Positions 55,706-64,000 of a stretch of 64,000 bases of DNA are shown piece after piece (the stretch's first letter is position 1; each line of letters begins with the position of its first letter). The DNA is taken from assembly GCF_039534125.1 (NCBI RefSeq), contig NZ_BAAAUV010000021.1, positions 62,001-126,000 of the forward strand, in the 5' to 3' direction. Source of the stretch: Actinocorallia longicatena. Lineage in GTDB: Bacteria > Actinomycetota > Actinomycetes > Streptosporangiales > Streptosporangiaceae. The position numbers were made by a program, and so were the translations under genes. The notes below the pieces were generated by a model. That model worked only from the letters and a program-made list of their open reading frames with translations. It was not told where the DNA came from and did not search any database.

Positions 55706-56760
55706 ACCTCGCCGCGCAGCGGCTCCTTCGCGAACGCCCTCATCCCGTCGGCGAAGGACACCCCGGAACGCCAGCCCAGCGCGGACCGGAGCCGGGAGGA
55801 GTCCGCCGTGATGTGCCTGACGTCGCCCAGCCGGTACTCACCGGTCACCACAGGCTGCGGCCCGCCGAAGGCCTCGGCCAGAGCAGTGGCCATCTCCCCC
55901 ACGGTGTGGACGTCACCGCTGCCCACGTTGTAGGCCTCCACCGACCCCTCGGCTCGGCCACCGACGGCCAGGACCGCCGCCAGGTTGGCGCCGGCCACGT
56001 CGTCCACATGGACGAAGTCCCGCCGCTGACCGCCGTCCTCGAAGACCCTCGGTGCCTCCCCTCGTGCCAGCGCCGACCGGAACAGCGATGCCACCCCTGC
56101 ATACGGCGTGTCCTTCGGCATCCCCGGCCCGTACACGTTGTGGTAGCGCAGCACGATCGCCCGGCCACCGGACGCCCTCGCCCACGCCGTCGTCAGATGC
56201 TCCTGGGCGACCTTGCTCGCCGCGTACACGTTCCGGGGATCGAGCCTGGCGTCCTCACCGACCAGACCCGGCTCCAGCCGCCGACCGCAGACCGGGCAGG
56301 GCGGCTCGAACACCCCCGCGTCCAGATCGGCCCGACGCCTGGCTCCCGGGGCGACGTCCCCGTGGTCGGCGCACCGGTACCGGCCCTCGCCGTAGACCAC
56401 CATCGACCCCGCCAGGACCAGCGCGTCAACGCCTTTCCTGGCCATGGCCGACAGCAGGACCGCCGTGCCGAGGTCGTTGCAGCCCACATAGTCCGGCGCG
56501 TCGTCCAGGTCCACGCCCAGACCGACCATCGCCGCCTGGTGGCAGACCACGTCCACCCCGTCGAGCACCGACTCGACCACGTTTGCGTCCCGGACGTCGC
56601 CCCGCACGAACTCGACGCCATCGGGCGTCTGCGGTCCGCCCTGCGGATGCACCGCGGGCAGCAACGCGTCCAGCACCCTGACCCGATGCCCGGACCCGGA
56701 CAGCCCCGCCACCACCGCGGTCCCGACGAACCCCGCACCACCCGTCACCAGAAGATTCAT
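55702..56760 (-). CDS. NAD-dependent nucleotide-sugar epimerase/dehydratase
   Basis: This 352-residue extended SDR starts at the ATG at 56760, right before the dinucleotide motif TGGAGFVG (residues 6-13); the frame upstream is not protein-like. It contains YAASK (about 178-182) as the catalytic Tyr/Lys pair and NVYGPGMP. An inserted segment near 145-165 carries Cys residues (CADHGD, CPVCGRRL), a possible zinc site that is not part of the common fold. UDP- or GDP-sugar substrates are likely. It belongs by context to the neighbouring glycosyltransferase cluster. The first ~100 bp upstream show no other gene. Confidence 0.88.
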   Translation of the reverse strand: MNLLVTGGAGFVGTAVVAGLSGSGHRVRVLDALLPAVHPQGGPQTPDGVEFVRGDVRDANVVESVLDGVDVVCHQAAMVGLGVDLDDAPDYVGCNDLGTAVLLSAMARKGVDALVLAGSMVVYGEGRYRCADHGDVAPGARRRADLDAGVFEPPCPVCGRRLEPGLVGEDARLDPRNVYAASKVAQEHLTTAWARASGGRAIVLRYHNVYGPGMPKDTPYAGVASLFRSALARGEAPRVFEDGGQRRDFVHVDDVAGANLAAVLAVGGRAEGSVEAYNVGSGDVHTVGEMATALAEAFGGPQPVVTGEYRLGDVRHITADSSRLRSALGWRSGVSFADGMRAFAKEPLRGEV

Positions 56761-56959
56761 CCCGCGACCGTAGACCGCTGCCACGCCTCCCGGCGGCCGC
56801 CGCCCCCGGCCGTCAGAGGATCGTAAGCGGATTCGACCCTCTACCGCGTCCCCGCCGAACACGGACTTCCCGGCCGGCCCCCACCGGTGCCGGCTGCGCT
56901 CGTCCGCCGGTGCCCTACCGCGACCGCCCCGGCGGATCCTCGTCTGACCGGTACACGGG

Positions 56960-57742
56960 TCACCGCGCTCTCAGCGACCTCTCTCCGCCTTCCGCGCCCG
57001 CGTGCAGCAACGTGGCGGCCAGATCGTCGAACGCGGCGAGAGCTGTGGAGAACCCCCGGGGCCCGATGGAGATGCGGCTGACGCCGGCCGCGGCCAGTCC
57101 GGCGACGGTCGTCGGCCCGCCGATGTTCGCGTTGACGGGCGCCTCCAGCCGCTCCACGAGGTCTCGGACGACCAGGGGGTCCACCAGGCGCAGCGGGTAG
57201 ACGCAGTCGGCTCCGGCGTCGAGGTAACGGCGTGCGCGCTCGATGACCTCAGGTGTGGCGGCGGAGCCGTCGTGAAGATAGGCGTCGATACGGGCGTTGA
57301 TCACGATGTCGGCCCCTGCTCGCACGCCGGCGGATCGAATCGCTGCGAGCCGTGCGGCCACGGTTCCGGGATCGAGCAGGCTTCCGGGGCGCGAGTGATC
57401 GGAGTCCTCGATGTTGCACCCCACGACCCCGGCCGCGAGGAGACGGTCGACGAGTTCGGCCGGATCGAGGCCGTAACCGTCGAGCAGATCAGCGGTCACG
57501 GGCACGTCGACCGCGTTCGTGATCCGTTCGAGTGCTTCGAACAGCGGACGGACGGGAGCGGACGGATCATCCGGCAGTCCGAGCGAGGCCGCCATCGCCA
57601 CGCTGGAGGTGCCCACGGCCCGGCCTCCGGCCGCCACGGCACGCTCCGCGCTGGCGACGTCCCAGGCGTTGACGAGCATCAGCGGATCTCCGGGCACGTG
57701 CATCGAACGCAGGTGGGCGGCGGCTGCCGCGAGGTCGGTCAT
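56960..57742 (-). CDS. PEP mutase/isocitrate lyase-superfamily protein
   Basis: The 260-residue protein has an AAGGAG site six bases before the ATG at 57742. The TIM-barrel pattern of the superfamily is clear: LVNAWDVASAERAVAAGGRAVGTSS, VPVTADLLDGYG, GVVGCNIEDSDH and INARIDAYL. The length fits the small PEP mutase/2-methylisocitrate lyase-like group and rules out true isocitrate lyase. The reaction is probably C-C or P-C bond cleavage on a small acid; the substrate is unknown. Its upstream neighbour is an MFS remnant 29 bp away. Confidence 0.87.
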   Translation of the reverse strand: MTDLAAAAAHLRSMHVPGDPLMLVNAWDVASAERAVAAGGRAVGTSSVAMAASLGLPDDPSAPVRPLFEALERITNAVDVPVTADLLDGYGLDPAELVDRLLAAGVVGCNIEDSDHSRPGSLLDPGTVAARLAAIRSAGVRAGADIVINARIDAYLHDGSAATPEVIERARRYLDAGADCVYPLRLVDPLVVRDLVERLEAPVNANIGGPTTVAGLAAAGVSRISIGPRGFSTALAAFDDLAATLLHAGAEGGERSLRAR

Positions 57743-57771
57743 CGTGAACTCCTTGGTGATCGGAATGAGAT

Positions 57772-58259
57772 TCATCGGTACCCGGTGGTGCTCAGCCGTT
57801 CCCGCTCCCCTGGCCCGTCGGGATCCGCTACCGGGGTCGGCGGGTCGGTCCCGCGCCGTGCGGGGATGAACAGCGCGGCGAGCGCGCCCGCAGCCGGCAA
57901 GCCGGCGCCGAGGCCGAGTGCGGGTCCGAAGCCGTCGACGAACGTCTGTGGTGAGCCGTATCCGCCCAGGGCGGTGAACAGCGGGGCGAGCGCGGCGATC
58001 CCGAGCACACCGCCGAACTGCCGCAAGGTGCTGAAGACGCCGGACGCCCTGCCGATCTGCTGCGGCGGCACCGCGTTGATGACCGAGGTCTGCGCGGCGG
58101 GCATCACCATGCTGACCCCGACGCCCGCCACGAACATCAGCATCAGGAGCGCCCGCCGATCAGCGCCGCCAGTGTCACCGCCCCGGTCATCAGCAGCACC
58201 GGCGACGCCACCGACGTGAGGGCCGGCACCCCTCCTCTGGTTCTGCTCTCCGAGTTCAT
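57772..58259 (-). pseudogene. MFS transporter remnant, frameshifted
   Basis: An ATG at 58259 with GGAGG before it opens a 38-codon frame that stops at 58143. Immediately after, another frame encodes the C-terminal ~125 residues of a DHA2-type drug transporter (VAGVGVSMVMPAAQTSVINAVPPQQIGRASGVF and two or three helices). The first ~300 residues expected for the family are missing. Deletion and frameshift have left a relic with its original promoter region. Confidence 0.75.
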
Positions 58260-58400
58260 CGTTCCTCCGACAGAGGGTGAGTCCACATCGGTACAGACCC
58301 CCGCCCGGCCGAAAACTCATCGGCATCCGGCGATGAGTTCCGGGCCGTCGAGCCGCCGGTACACCGAGGGACATTCCCGGTCCGAACAGGGAGCTGAGAA
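58260..58400. promoter_or_regulatory. Divergent promoter of the decayed sigma/MFS pair
   Basis: A perfect 9-bp inverted repeat, AACTCATCG (58314-58322) and CGATGAGTT (58331-58339), lies in the middle, with GGTACAGACC before and CCGCCGGTA after. The layout closely matches the 59179-59318 region. Confidence 0.55.
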
Positions 58401-58744
58401 ATGACGGCCACGGACGAGATCGGCGCGGAGTTCACCCGCCGGACCGAGCCTTTCCGCGACGAACTGCCGGCCTGCTGCTACCGGATGCTCGGAGCGCTGC
58501 ACGACGCCGAGGACCTGGTCCAGGAGGTCCATCTGCGAGCCTGGCGCTCCTGGGCCGCCTTCGAGGGACCGTCCTCCGCCGGCGACGCACCGGCGGAGGA
58601 CCCGAGGCGACCTGGCTGCGGCCCTTCCCCGACCGGCCGCCCGCCGCGCCACCCGACGACCCCGCGGCGATCGTCGCCGCACGGGCGGGCATCCGGCCGG
58701 CCTTCGTCGCCGCGCTGCAGCATCTGCCACCGCGCCGCCGATAG
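58401..58744 (+). pseudogene. ECF sigma factor remnant
   Basis: The start reads like the neighbouring sigma factor (FTRRTEPFRDELPACCYRMLGALHDAEDLVQEVHLRAW), but the frame is then lost. Another frame continues with WLRPFPDRPP and RPAFVAALQHLPPRRR, ending in a stop at 58742-58744. Part of region 2, all of region 4 downstream of its first helix and the SnoaL tail are missing. It is a decayed paralogue of the gene at 59319. Confidence 0.8.
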
Positions 58745-58791
58745 GTCAGAACGGCCACCCCCGAGGAGCGTCCGGCCCTCTCGGCTGCCGG

Positions 58792-59178
58792 TCAGGCGGG
58801 GCAGTTATGGTAGGCGGCCAGGAGCCAACGCCCGTCCCGGCGGGCGAGGGTCCAGGTGGCCATCACCCAGCGGCCGTCGGGGGCCTCGGCCTCCCCGGCC
58901 ATCATGACCGCGCTCCTGGTGACGACGATCGCCGCGTCGGCACCGAGATGGCGGACGCTCTGCACCTCGTCCCGGACCCGGCTGCCCTTGAGCGGACCGG
59001 CGAAGGCCGCCGCCATGCGGTCGCGCGTCGCGGCGGGGCCGACACAGTACGAGCCGGGCAGGATCGAGGTCGCGTCCTGGGTGTAGCCGGCCACGAAGGC
59101 TTCGGCGTCGTTGTCCGTCCAGGCCTGGTAGAGGCCGTCGAGCACGGCGAGGACCTCGCGGTCCCGGGTGTCGGTCAT
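58792..59178 (-). CDS. SgcJ/EcaC-like NTF2-fold protein
   Basis: The 128-residue protein starts with a helix (VLAVLDGLYQAWTDNDAEAFVAGY) and ends with the DGRWLLAAYHNCP strand typical of SnoaL-like/SgcJ-EcaC family proteins. These are small NTF2-fold enzymes or binding proteins of varied roles. It diverges from the intact ECF sigma gene, sharing its 140-bp promoter region, and is a likely target of that factor. No transmembrane segment is present. Confidence 0.82.
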   Translation of the reverse strand: MTDTRDREVLAVLDGLYQAWTDNDAEAFVAGYTQDATSILPGSYCVGPAATRDRMAAAFAGPLKGSRVRDEVQSVRHLGADAAIVVTRSAVMMAGEAEAPDGRWVMATWTLARRDGRWLLAAYHNCPA

Positions 59179-59318
59179 GGTCTTTCCCTTCGTCGGTGTG
59201 CTGCCTTCACCGGTACATACCTGGCGTCCCCTCGCGGCTCATCGCCTGCGCGGCGATGAATTCGGGGCCGCCCGCCGGTATGTACGGGCGGCGCGACGGT
59301 ACGTATGAAGGAGACAGG
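59179..59318. promoter_or_regulatory. Divergent promoter with nested inverted repeats, intact sigma module
   Basis: An outer repeat TACATACC (59214-59221) / GGTATGTA (59277-59284) encloses an inner one TCATCGCC (59239-59246) / GGCGATGA (59252-59259). Part of the pattern recurs upstream of the decayed sigma gene at the same spacing, so it has been kept or co-duplicated. It may be the autoregulated promoter of the sigma factor. Confidence 0.6.
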
Positions 59319-60296
59319 GTGACGACATCGACATCGGTCAGCGAGGACTTCGCTCTCCGGACCGGTCCGTTCCGGCGGGAGCTGCTGGCGCACTGCTACC
59401 GGATGCTCGGCTCGGTGCACGACGCCGAGGACCTGCTGCAGGAGACCTTGCTGCGCGCCTGGCGGGCCTACGGCCGGTACGACCCGAGCCGCGCGACCCT
59501 GCGCACCTGGCTCTACCGGATCGCCACCAACGCCTGCCTGACCGCGCTCGAGCAGCGCAGCCGCCGCCCGCTGCCGTCCGGGCTCGGCACTCCGCCGGGC
59601 GACGACCCCGACCAGCCCCTGGTCCGGGGCGAGGAGGTGCCGTGGCTCCAGCCCTTCCCCGACGCGATGCTCGGCGACCCGGCGGACGTCCTGGCCTCGC
59701 GTGGCTCGCTGCGGCTGGCTTTCGTCGCGGCCCTGCAGCACCTGCCTGCCCGGCAGCGCGCCGTGCTCATCCTGCGCGAGGTGCTCGGCTGGCCCGCCGC
59801 CGACGTGACCACGACGCTGGACATGACGACCGCCGCGGTGAACAGCGCCCTCCAGCGGGCCAGGGCCCGGCTCGGCGAGGCCGGGCTGGACGAGGACCAG
59901 ATCGACGAGCCCGCCGACCCCGGACGCCGCACCCAGATCGACCGCTACGTCGCCGCCTTCGAGAACGCCGACCTGACGGCTCTGGCGAAGCTGCTCACCG
60001 ACGACTGCGTCCTGGAGATGCCCCCCTTCCTCAACTGGTACTCCGGCCGTGACCAGTACGTCCGGTTCATCGCCCGTGTCTTCACGCTTCGGGGCACGGC
60101 GTGGCGCCTGGTCCCGGCCCGCGCGAACGGCCAGCCCGCGCTGGCCGCCTACACCCGTGCCGCGGACGGCGCCTACGACCTGCACTCCCTTCAGGTCCTC
60201 ACCGTCACCGAGCGGGGCCTCGCCCGTAACACGACCTTCCAGGACCCGGAGGTGTTCCTGTCCTTCGGCCTCCCCGCGAGGATCACCGGCGCGTGA
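59319..60296 (+). CDS. ECF sigma factor with C-terminal SnoaL-like domain
   Basis: The 325-residue protein starts at a GTG with AAGGAG five bases upstream. Region 2 is at about 11-75 (HCYRMLGSVHDAEDLLQETLLRAW), a linker carries WLQPFPD (about 109-115), region 4 is at about 130-190 (LPARQRAVLILREVLGW, TTAAVNSALQRARARL) and a SnoaL/NTF2-like domain lies at about 205-315. Such tails replace an anti-sigma factor in these ECF groups and tune activity. The WLxPFPD linker resembles the TIGR02960/SigX5-type group. The gene probably controls its own promoter and the divergent SgcJ-like gene. Confidence 0.9.
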   Translation: MTTSTSVSEDFALRTGPFRRELLAHCYRMLGSVHDAEDLLQETLLRAWRAYGRYDPSRATLRTWLYRIATNACLTALEQRSRRPLPSGLGTPPGDDPDQPLVRGEEVPWLQPFPDAMLGDPADVLASRGSLRLAFVAALQHLPARQRAVLILREVLGWPAADVTTTLDMTTAAVNSALQRARARLGEAGLDEDQIDEPADPGRRTQIDRYVAAFENADLTALAKLLTDDCVLEMPPFLNWYSGRDQYVRFIARVFTLRGTAWRLVPARANGQPALAAYTRAADGAYDLHSLQVLTVTERGLARNTTFQDPEVFLSFGLPARITGA

Positions 60297-60299
60297 GGC

Positions 60300-60315
60300 C
60301 CGGTGCCCGCACCGG
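60300..60315. terminator. Hairpin directly after the sigma factor gene
   Basis: CCGGTGC-CC-GCACCGG is a perfect inverted repeat; in RNA the inner pairs would open to give a four- to six-base loop. It lies three bases after the sigma stop and before the converging LOG gene. No U-tract follows. Confidence 0.45.
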
Positions 60316-60427
60316 CTCGACACGCTCGCCGCCAAGGCGCCCGGGTGTTCCACTGCCGGAACGGCCTGATCAAAGCCTCCAGGCGAACCGGGGCGATTCA
60401 GCCGCCTGCCCGGAAGATCGGAGCGGA

Positions 60428-61219
60428 TCAGGTGCCGGCGGCCTCGGCGGCGGACTGCTGGACGTCGTGTTCGAGCTGCTCGCGGGCGGCGGTCTCGTGG
60501 GCCTCGCGGATGTGGGCGATCGCCTCGTCCGGGTCGTCGGTGAGGAAGAGGAGGTCGGGGTCCTGGGCGGAGATCAGGCCCTCGGCGAGGAGGGTGCCCT
60601 TGATCCAGTCGATGAGGGGCTGCCAGAACGAGACGCCCATCAGGACGATCGGGAACTTGGTGATCTTCGTGGTCTGGACGAGCGTGACCGCCTCGAAGAG
60701 CTCGTCAAGAGTTCCGAAGCCCCCCGGCAGCACCACGAAGGCCTGCGAGTACTTGACGAACATCGTCTTGCGGACGAAGAAGTAGCGGAACTCCATGCCC
60801 ATGTCGAGGTAGGGGTTCATGGACTGCTCGAAGGGGAGCTCGATGCCGAGGCCGATGGACAGGCCCTCGGGGTCGGCGCCCTTGTTGCCGGCCTCCATGA
60901 TGCCGGGGCCGCCGCCGGTGATGACGGCGTAACCGGCCTGCGCGAGCTTGCGTCCGACCTCCACGCCCAGCTCGTAGTAGGGCGTCCCGGGCTTGATCCG
61001 GGCCGAGCCGAACACGCAGGCGGCCCGTCCGAGCTCCGCCAGCAGCCCGAACCCCTCCACGAACTCCGCCTGGATCCGCATGACCCGCCACGGATCCTTG
61101 TGCAGCCACTCCGCGGACCCCCGCTCGTCGAGCAACCTCTGGTCGTGCGTCTCCGTCGGCAGCGCCCGGCCCCGCAGCGTCGCGGCTCCCCGCCGGTGCG
61201 TGCGCATCTCGTCTTCCAT
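60428..61219 (-). CDS. LOG-family (TIGR00730) protein
   Basis: The 263-residue protein has the LOG/lysine-decarboxylase-like motifs GGGPGIMEAGNKGA and PGGFGTLDELFE. These form the nucleotide-monophosphate site of cytokinin riboside 5'-monophosphate phosphoribohydrolases and related enzymes. The ATG at 61219 is used; a GTG nine bases upstream and an ATG twelve bases downstream are possible. In actinomycetes such proteins are common single genes and their physiological substrate is often unclear. Confidence 0.88.
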   Translation of the reverse strand: MEDEMRTHRRGAATLRGRALPTETHDQRLLDERGSAEWLHKDPWRVMRIQAEFVEGFGLLAELGRAACVFGSARIKPGTPYYELGVEVGRKLAQAGYAVITGGGPGIMEAGNKGADPEGLSIGLGIELPFEQSMNPYLDMGMEFRYFFVRKTMFVKYSQAFVVLPGGFGTLDELFEAVTLVQTTKITKFPIVLMGVSFWQPLIDWIKGTLLAEGLISAQDPDLLFLTDDPDEAIAHIREAHETAAREQLEHDVQQSAAEAAGT

Positions 61220-61330
61220 GCCGATCACCGTAACCCGAGGGACCGCGCGGACGTCCGGAAAAGCCGTGTCCAGATCTCAACTCGGTCACTCCCGGCCCTT
61301 TTCACCCTCTCCGCGGGTATTCCGAGGGCC

Positions 61331-64000
61331 ATGACCCGGTTGCGCAAGGCCTCCATGATCGTCACCACGGCGGGGCTGGCGGTCGCCGTGGGCGTCGCCA
61401 CCAACCAGGTCCTCAACGGCGACGTTCTCAGCTGGACCTGGGCCTATGTCGCCTTCGGCCTCGCCGTCATCGCCGCCGTCGTGGCGTCGGTCGCGACGGA
61501 GCCGGAGAGCACCCGTGACCGTCCGGTCCGGTTCGCCCGGCGGGCCTACCTGCGGCAGCTCCACGAGGTCGTGCGCTTCGTCGACACCGTCGGGATCGCC
61601 ACGTCCAGTGAGTTCACTCCCCTCATGCGCCACGTCTACGTTGACGTCGCCCTGCGGCGGCGGCCCGTTCAGGACGCGGCCCACGCGGAGTTCGTCGGCA
61701 GGGAGCAGGGAACCGTCGAACGCCGGAAGCTGGAGTCGTTCTTCGGCGAGGGACGGGTTCTGGCGGTGCTCGGAGGGCCCGGCTCGGGGAAGACGACCAT
61801 GGTCCGGCACACCGCGCTCTCGCTCTGCTCCGGGCGGGGGCGTCTGCCGATCCTGGTCTACCTCCGCGACCACGCCGCGCTGATCCTCGGTGACGAGCCC
61901 GCCGAACTGGAGGACGTCGCGGTCGCCGCGGCCTGGCTCGACGGCCGTGTCCCCGCGGCATGGGTGCGGGGCGAACTCGACCACGGCCGCTGCGTGGTCC
62001 TCCTGGACGGCCTCGACGAGGTGTCCGACGAGGCGGGACGGAAGCGCGTCAGCCGGTGGGTGAACCGGCAGATCCAGCGGTATCCGGGCAACGACTTCGT
62101 GCTCACCTCGCGCCCGCACGGCTACCAGGCCAACCCGGTACCGGCCGCGGAGGTCCTCCAGGTGCAGCGGTTCACCGGCGAGCAGATCTCCGAGTTCCTG
62201 CGGTACTGGTATTACGAGATGAAGAGCCGCGGCCTCAATGAGAGGGGGCCTTCCGTCCGGGCCGTCTCCGACCGGGAAGCCGCCGATCTTCTCGACCGGA
62301 TCCGTGCCCAGTCCTCGCTCTACGACCTGGCGTCCAACCCGCTGCTCCTCACGATGATCGCGAACGTCCACCGGTACCGGGGCAAGCTTCCGGGCAGCCG
62401 TGCCGAGCTCTACGCCGAGATGTGCGACGTCCTCATCCACCGCCGTCAGGAGGCCAAGGACCTCACCGACGCCACGGGCCTGCGCGGCTCGCAGAAGGTC
62501 CGCGTCATCCGGCATCTCGCGCTGCACATGATGCGCGGCGAACTCAAATCGATCACCTTCGGTGCCGCCCGCAGCGCCGTTCGCCAGCGGCTCCGCCAGG
62601 TCTCGGCCGACGTCACTCCCGAGGTCTTCCTCGACGAGATCCGCAAGAGCGGCCTGCTCGTCGAGCGCGAGTACGGCCACTACGCCTTCGCCCACCTGAC
62701 GCTCCAGGAGTACCTGGCCGCCGCCCAGATCCGCGAGCAGCCCGGCCCCCACCTCCGCCACCTCGTCGGCAACGTGAACGACCCCTGGTGGCGCGAGACC
62801 ACGCTGCTCTGGGCGGCCGACAGCGACGCCACCCCCGTCATCGAGGCCTGCCTGTCCGCCGACACCGTCCGCGCCCTGGCCCTCGCCTTCGACTGCGCCG
62901 ACGAGAGCTCCGAGATCGATCCCCACGTCCGCGATCACCTCAACGCGATCCTCGCCCAGACCGATTCCGTCTCGGACGAGCGGCGCCGCCTCGTCCTGGG
63001 GGTTCACGCCACCCGCGCGCTCAAGGACGTGATCACCCTCGGCAACGGCACGACCATCTGCACGGCGCCGGTGAGCGTCCACCTCTATGACCTGTTCCGC
63101 ACGGACGTACTCAGACACTCCGGCCTCCGGATGCGGGAGCTCCCCTCATCCGGCGGGGCGGTGGTCGGTGCGGCGCCTCAGGAACGCGCACGATTCCTCG
63201 ACTGGCTGAACCGGTTGTCCGACGACGAGCGGTTCGGCCTGCCGAGCACGGACGATCTGAGTGATCCGGACGCCGCTTCCATCACCGCGCTGTGCGAGCA
63301 CCCTGTCTGGACCAGGGAGGGGCTATGGACCAAATCCAGCGTGGACTGGCCCTTCGAAGAGCCCGCGGCCTGGCCCGCGGTCTTCTCCGCCGCCCTGTTC
63401 ACGGAGACGGTGACCGAACTCCAGCTCGGCGTCCGTGCCGTGGCGGCGCCGAGCCGTCACGGCGTCGCCATGATCGTCCTTGCGGTCCTGGAGGACGCCG
63501 ACCACGCCCATCCCTGGAGCCGGGCCCGGAACGCGCTCACCACGCTCAGCCTCTGCTCCGCCGCCATGGAGGCGCTCCACCACACGCGAAGCATCCATGC
63601 CCGTGCAGGAGCCGCCTACGGCTATCAGATCGAGGCCATCCAGCAGGCCATCGACCTGATCTCCGATCGCCTCGATCCGGGCCCTGAGCTGGACGCGGCC
63701 GCCACGCTCCTGAGCAGGTTCACCGCCCCCACGGCCGCACGCTCCGATCCGGAGACTCTGGCGGAAGCCGCCGCCCTCGAGCCGTCGCTGGTCGGCCTCG
63801 CCTCCGAAGCCCTGCGCGAGCTCGACGGTCCGGAGTCGCCGCCCCTGGTCACCTCCCAGGCCCGGGGCCACGACGCCGAATCACTCGCCGGACTCATGAG
63901 GGCACGCTACTTCGCCTTCATCGAGGCGTTCACCGGCAGGCACCTGCCGATCCTCTCGGAATTCGGGACGCCTCATCCGACGAACCGTCCGGCGGCCCAT
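61331..64000 (+). CDS. Membrane-anchored NACHT-domain NTPase, partial
   Basis: From an ATG at 61331 the frame is open to the right edge, so 890 residues are seen and the C-terminus is missing. Two hydrophobic helices lie at about 8-28 and 37-57. The NACHT module has Walker A GGPGSGKT (148-155), Walker B VVLLDGLDE (222-230), a sensor region LTSRPHGY and the downstream helical part SLYDLASNPLLLTMIAN. A winged-helix-like region (YAFAHLTLQEYLAAA) follows, as in NLR-type STAND ATPases. The C-terminal ~350 visible residues have no clear repeats or toxin motif. Related bacterial NACHT proteins act in anti-phage defence or signalling; that role is not shown here. Confidence 0.88.
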   Translation, partial: MTRLRKASMIVTTAGLAVAVGVATNQVLNGDVLSWTWAYVAFGLAVIAAVVASVATEPESTRDRPVRFARRAYLRQLHEVVRFVDTVGIATSSEFTPLMRHVYVDVALRRRPVQDAAHAEFVGREQGTVERRKLESFFGEGRVLAVLGGPGSGKTTMVRHTALSLCSGRGRLPILVYLRDHAALILGDEPAELEDVAVAAAWLDGRVPAAWVRGELDHGRCVVLLDGLDEVSDEAGRKRVSRWVNRQIQRYPGNDFVLTSRPHGYQANPVPAAEVLQVQRFTGEQISEFLRYWYYEMKSRGLNERGPSVRAVSDREAADLLDRIRAQSSLYDLASNPLLLTMIANVHRYRGKLPGSRAELYAEMCDVLIHRRQEAKDLTDATGLRGSQKVRVIRHLALHMMRGELKSITFGAARSAVRQRLRQVSADVTPEVFLDEIRKSGLLVEREYGHYAFAHLTLQEYLAAAQIREQPGPHLRHLVGNVNDPWWRETTLLWAADSDATPVIEACLSADTVRALALAFDCADESSEIDPHVRDHLNAILAQTDSVSDERRRLVLGVHATRALKDVITLGNGTTICTAPVSVHLYDLFRTDVLRHSGLRMRELPSSGGAVVGAAPQERARFLDWLNRLSDDERFGLPSTDDLSDPDAASITALCEHPVWTREGLWTKSSVDWPFEEPAAWPAVFSAALFTETVTELQLGVRAVAAPSRHGVAMIVLAVLEDADHAHPWSRARNALTTLSLCSAAMEALHHTRSIHARAGAAYGYQIEAIQQAIDLISDRLDPGPELDAAATLLSRFTAPTAARSDPETLAEAAALEPSLVGLASEALRELDGPESPPLVTSQARGHDAESLAGLMRARYFAFIEAFTGRHLPILSEFGTPHPTNRPAAH

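Noticed and set aside
56960..57742. True isocitrate lyase
   Set aside because: At 260 residues it is far too short and lacks the large lid domain of isocitrate lyase.
1..64000. rRNA, tRNA, replication origin or intact IS transposase
   Set aside because: Reading both strands showed no cloverleaf-like block with CCA end, no rRNA-like stretch, no DnaA-box cluster and no transposase domain.

Overview
The window is chromosomal DNA of a very GC-rich actinomycete. Nearly every third codon position is G or C, which opens long false frames opposite the real genes. GTG and TTG starts are common and neighbouring genes are often translationally coupled. The gene content (NarK/NirBD/NasA nitrate assimilation, a DUF2064-type glycosyltransferase cluster, ECF sigma factors with SnoaL tails, vWA/tubulin-like clusters) fits a filamentous actinobacterium such as a Streptosporangiales or Streptomyces relative. 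I cannot name the species. I see no rRNA, tRNA, CRISPR array, replication origin or intact transposase.

Layout. 1-12245 (minus): a six-gene, mostly overlapping operon encoding a membrane-anchored vWA protein, a tubulin-like protein, a four-helix membrane protein, a kinase-like protein without the catalytic aspartate, a TRAFAC-type GTPase, and a partial protein whose N-terminus resembles that of the GTPase protein. It looks like a membrane-associated NTPase/cytoskeletal machine of unknown role. 12685-16569 (minus): a class III aminotransferase and a secreted phytase-esterase-like protein, separated by a 168-bp inverted-repeat element. 16686-37695 (minus): the most striking region. A 4,357-residue Tc-toxin A subunit (TcA) carries about 25 hemopexin-like repeats between its N-terminal part and its neuraminidase-like/pore region, plus a second, degenerate group. 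It is followed in the same operon by three large paralogues (919, 901 and 812 residues). Each paralogue holds two copies of an unrecognised domain marked by an R...PS...MGxHTxAW motif and has a lysine-rich N-terminus. No TcB or TcC gene is present.

37834-46160: an SDR oxidoreductase coupled to its probable TetR regulator; the nitrate transporter gene narK; and, converging on it, the operon nasA - small conserved gene - nirB - nirD for nitrate to nitrite to ammonium. 46573-49103: two different Na+/H+ antiporters tail to tail. 49386-56760: methylthioadenosine phosphorylase, then a glycan- or glycolipid-type cluster (molybdopterin oxidoreductase with membrane helices, small membrane protein, GT-C mannosyltransferase-like enzyme, methyltransferase, GT2-DUF2064 fusion, truncated kinase-like membrane protein, sugar epimerase).

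56960-60296: a PEP mutase/isocitrate lyase-superfamily enzyme, then two related divergent promoter modules. One is decayed (MFS remnant and ECF sigma remnant); the other is intact (SgcJ/EcaC-like NTF2 protein and ECF sigma factor with SnoaL domain). 60428-64000: a LOG-family protein and a membrane-anchored NACHT NTPase that runs off the right edge.
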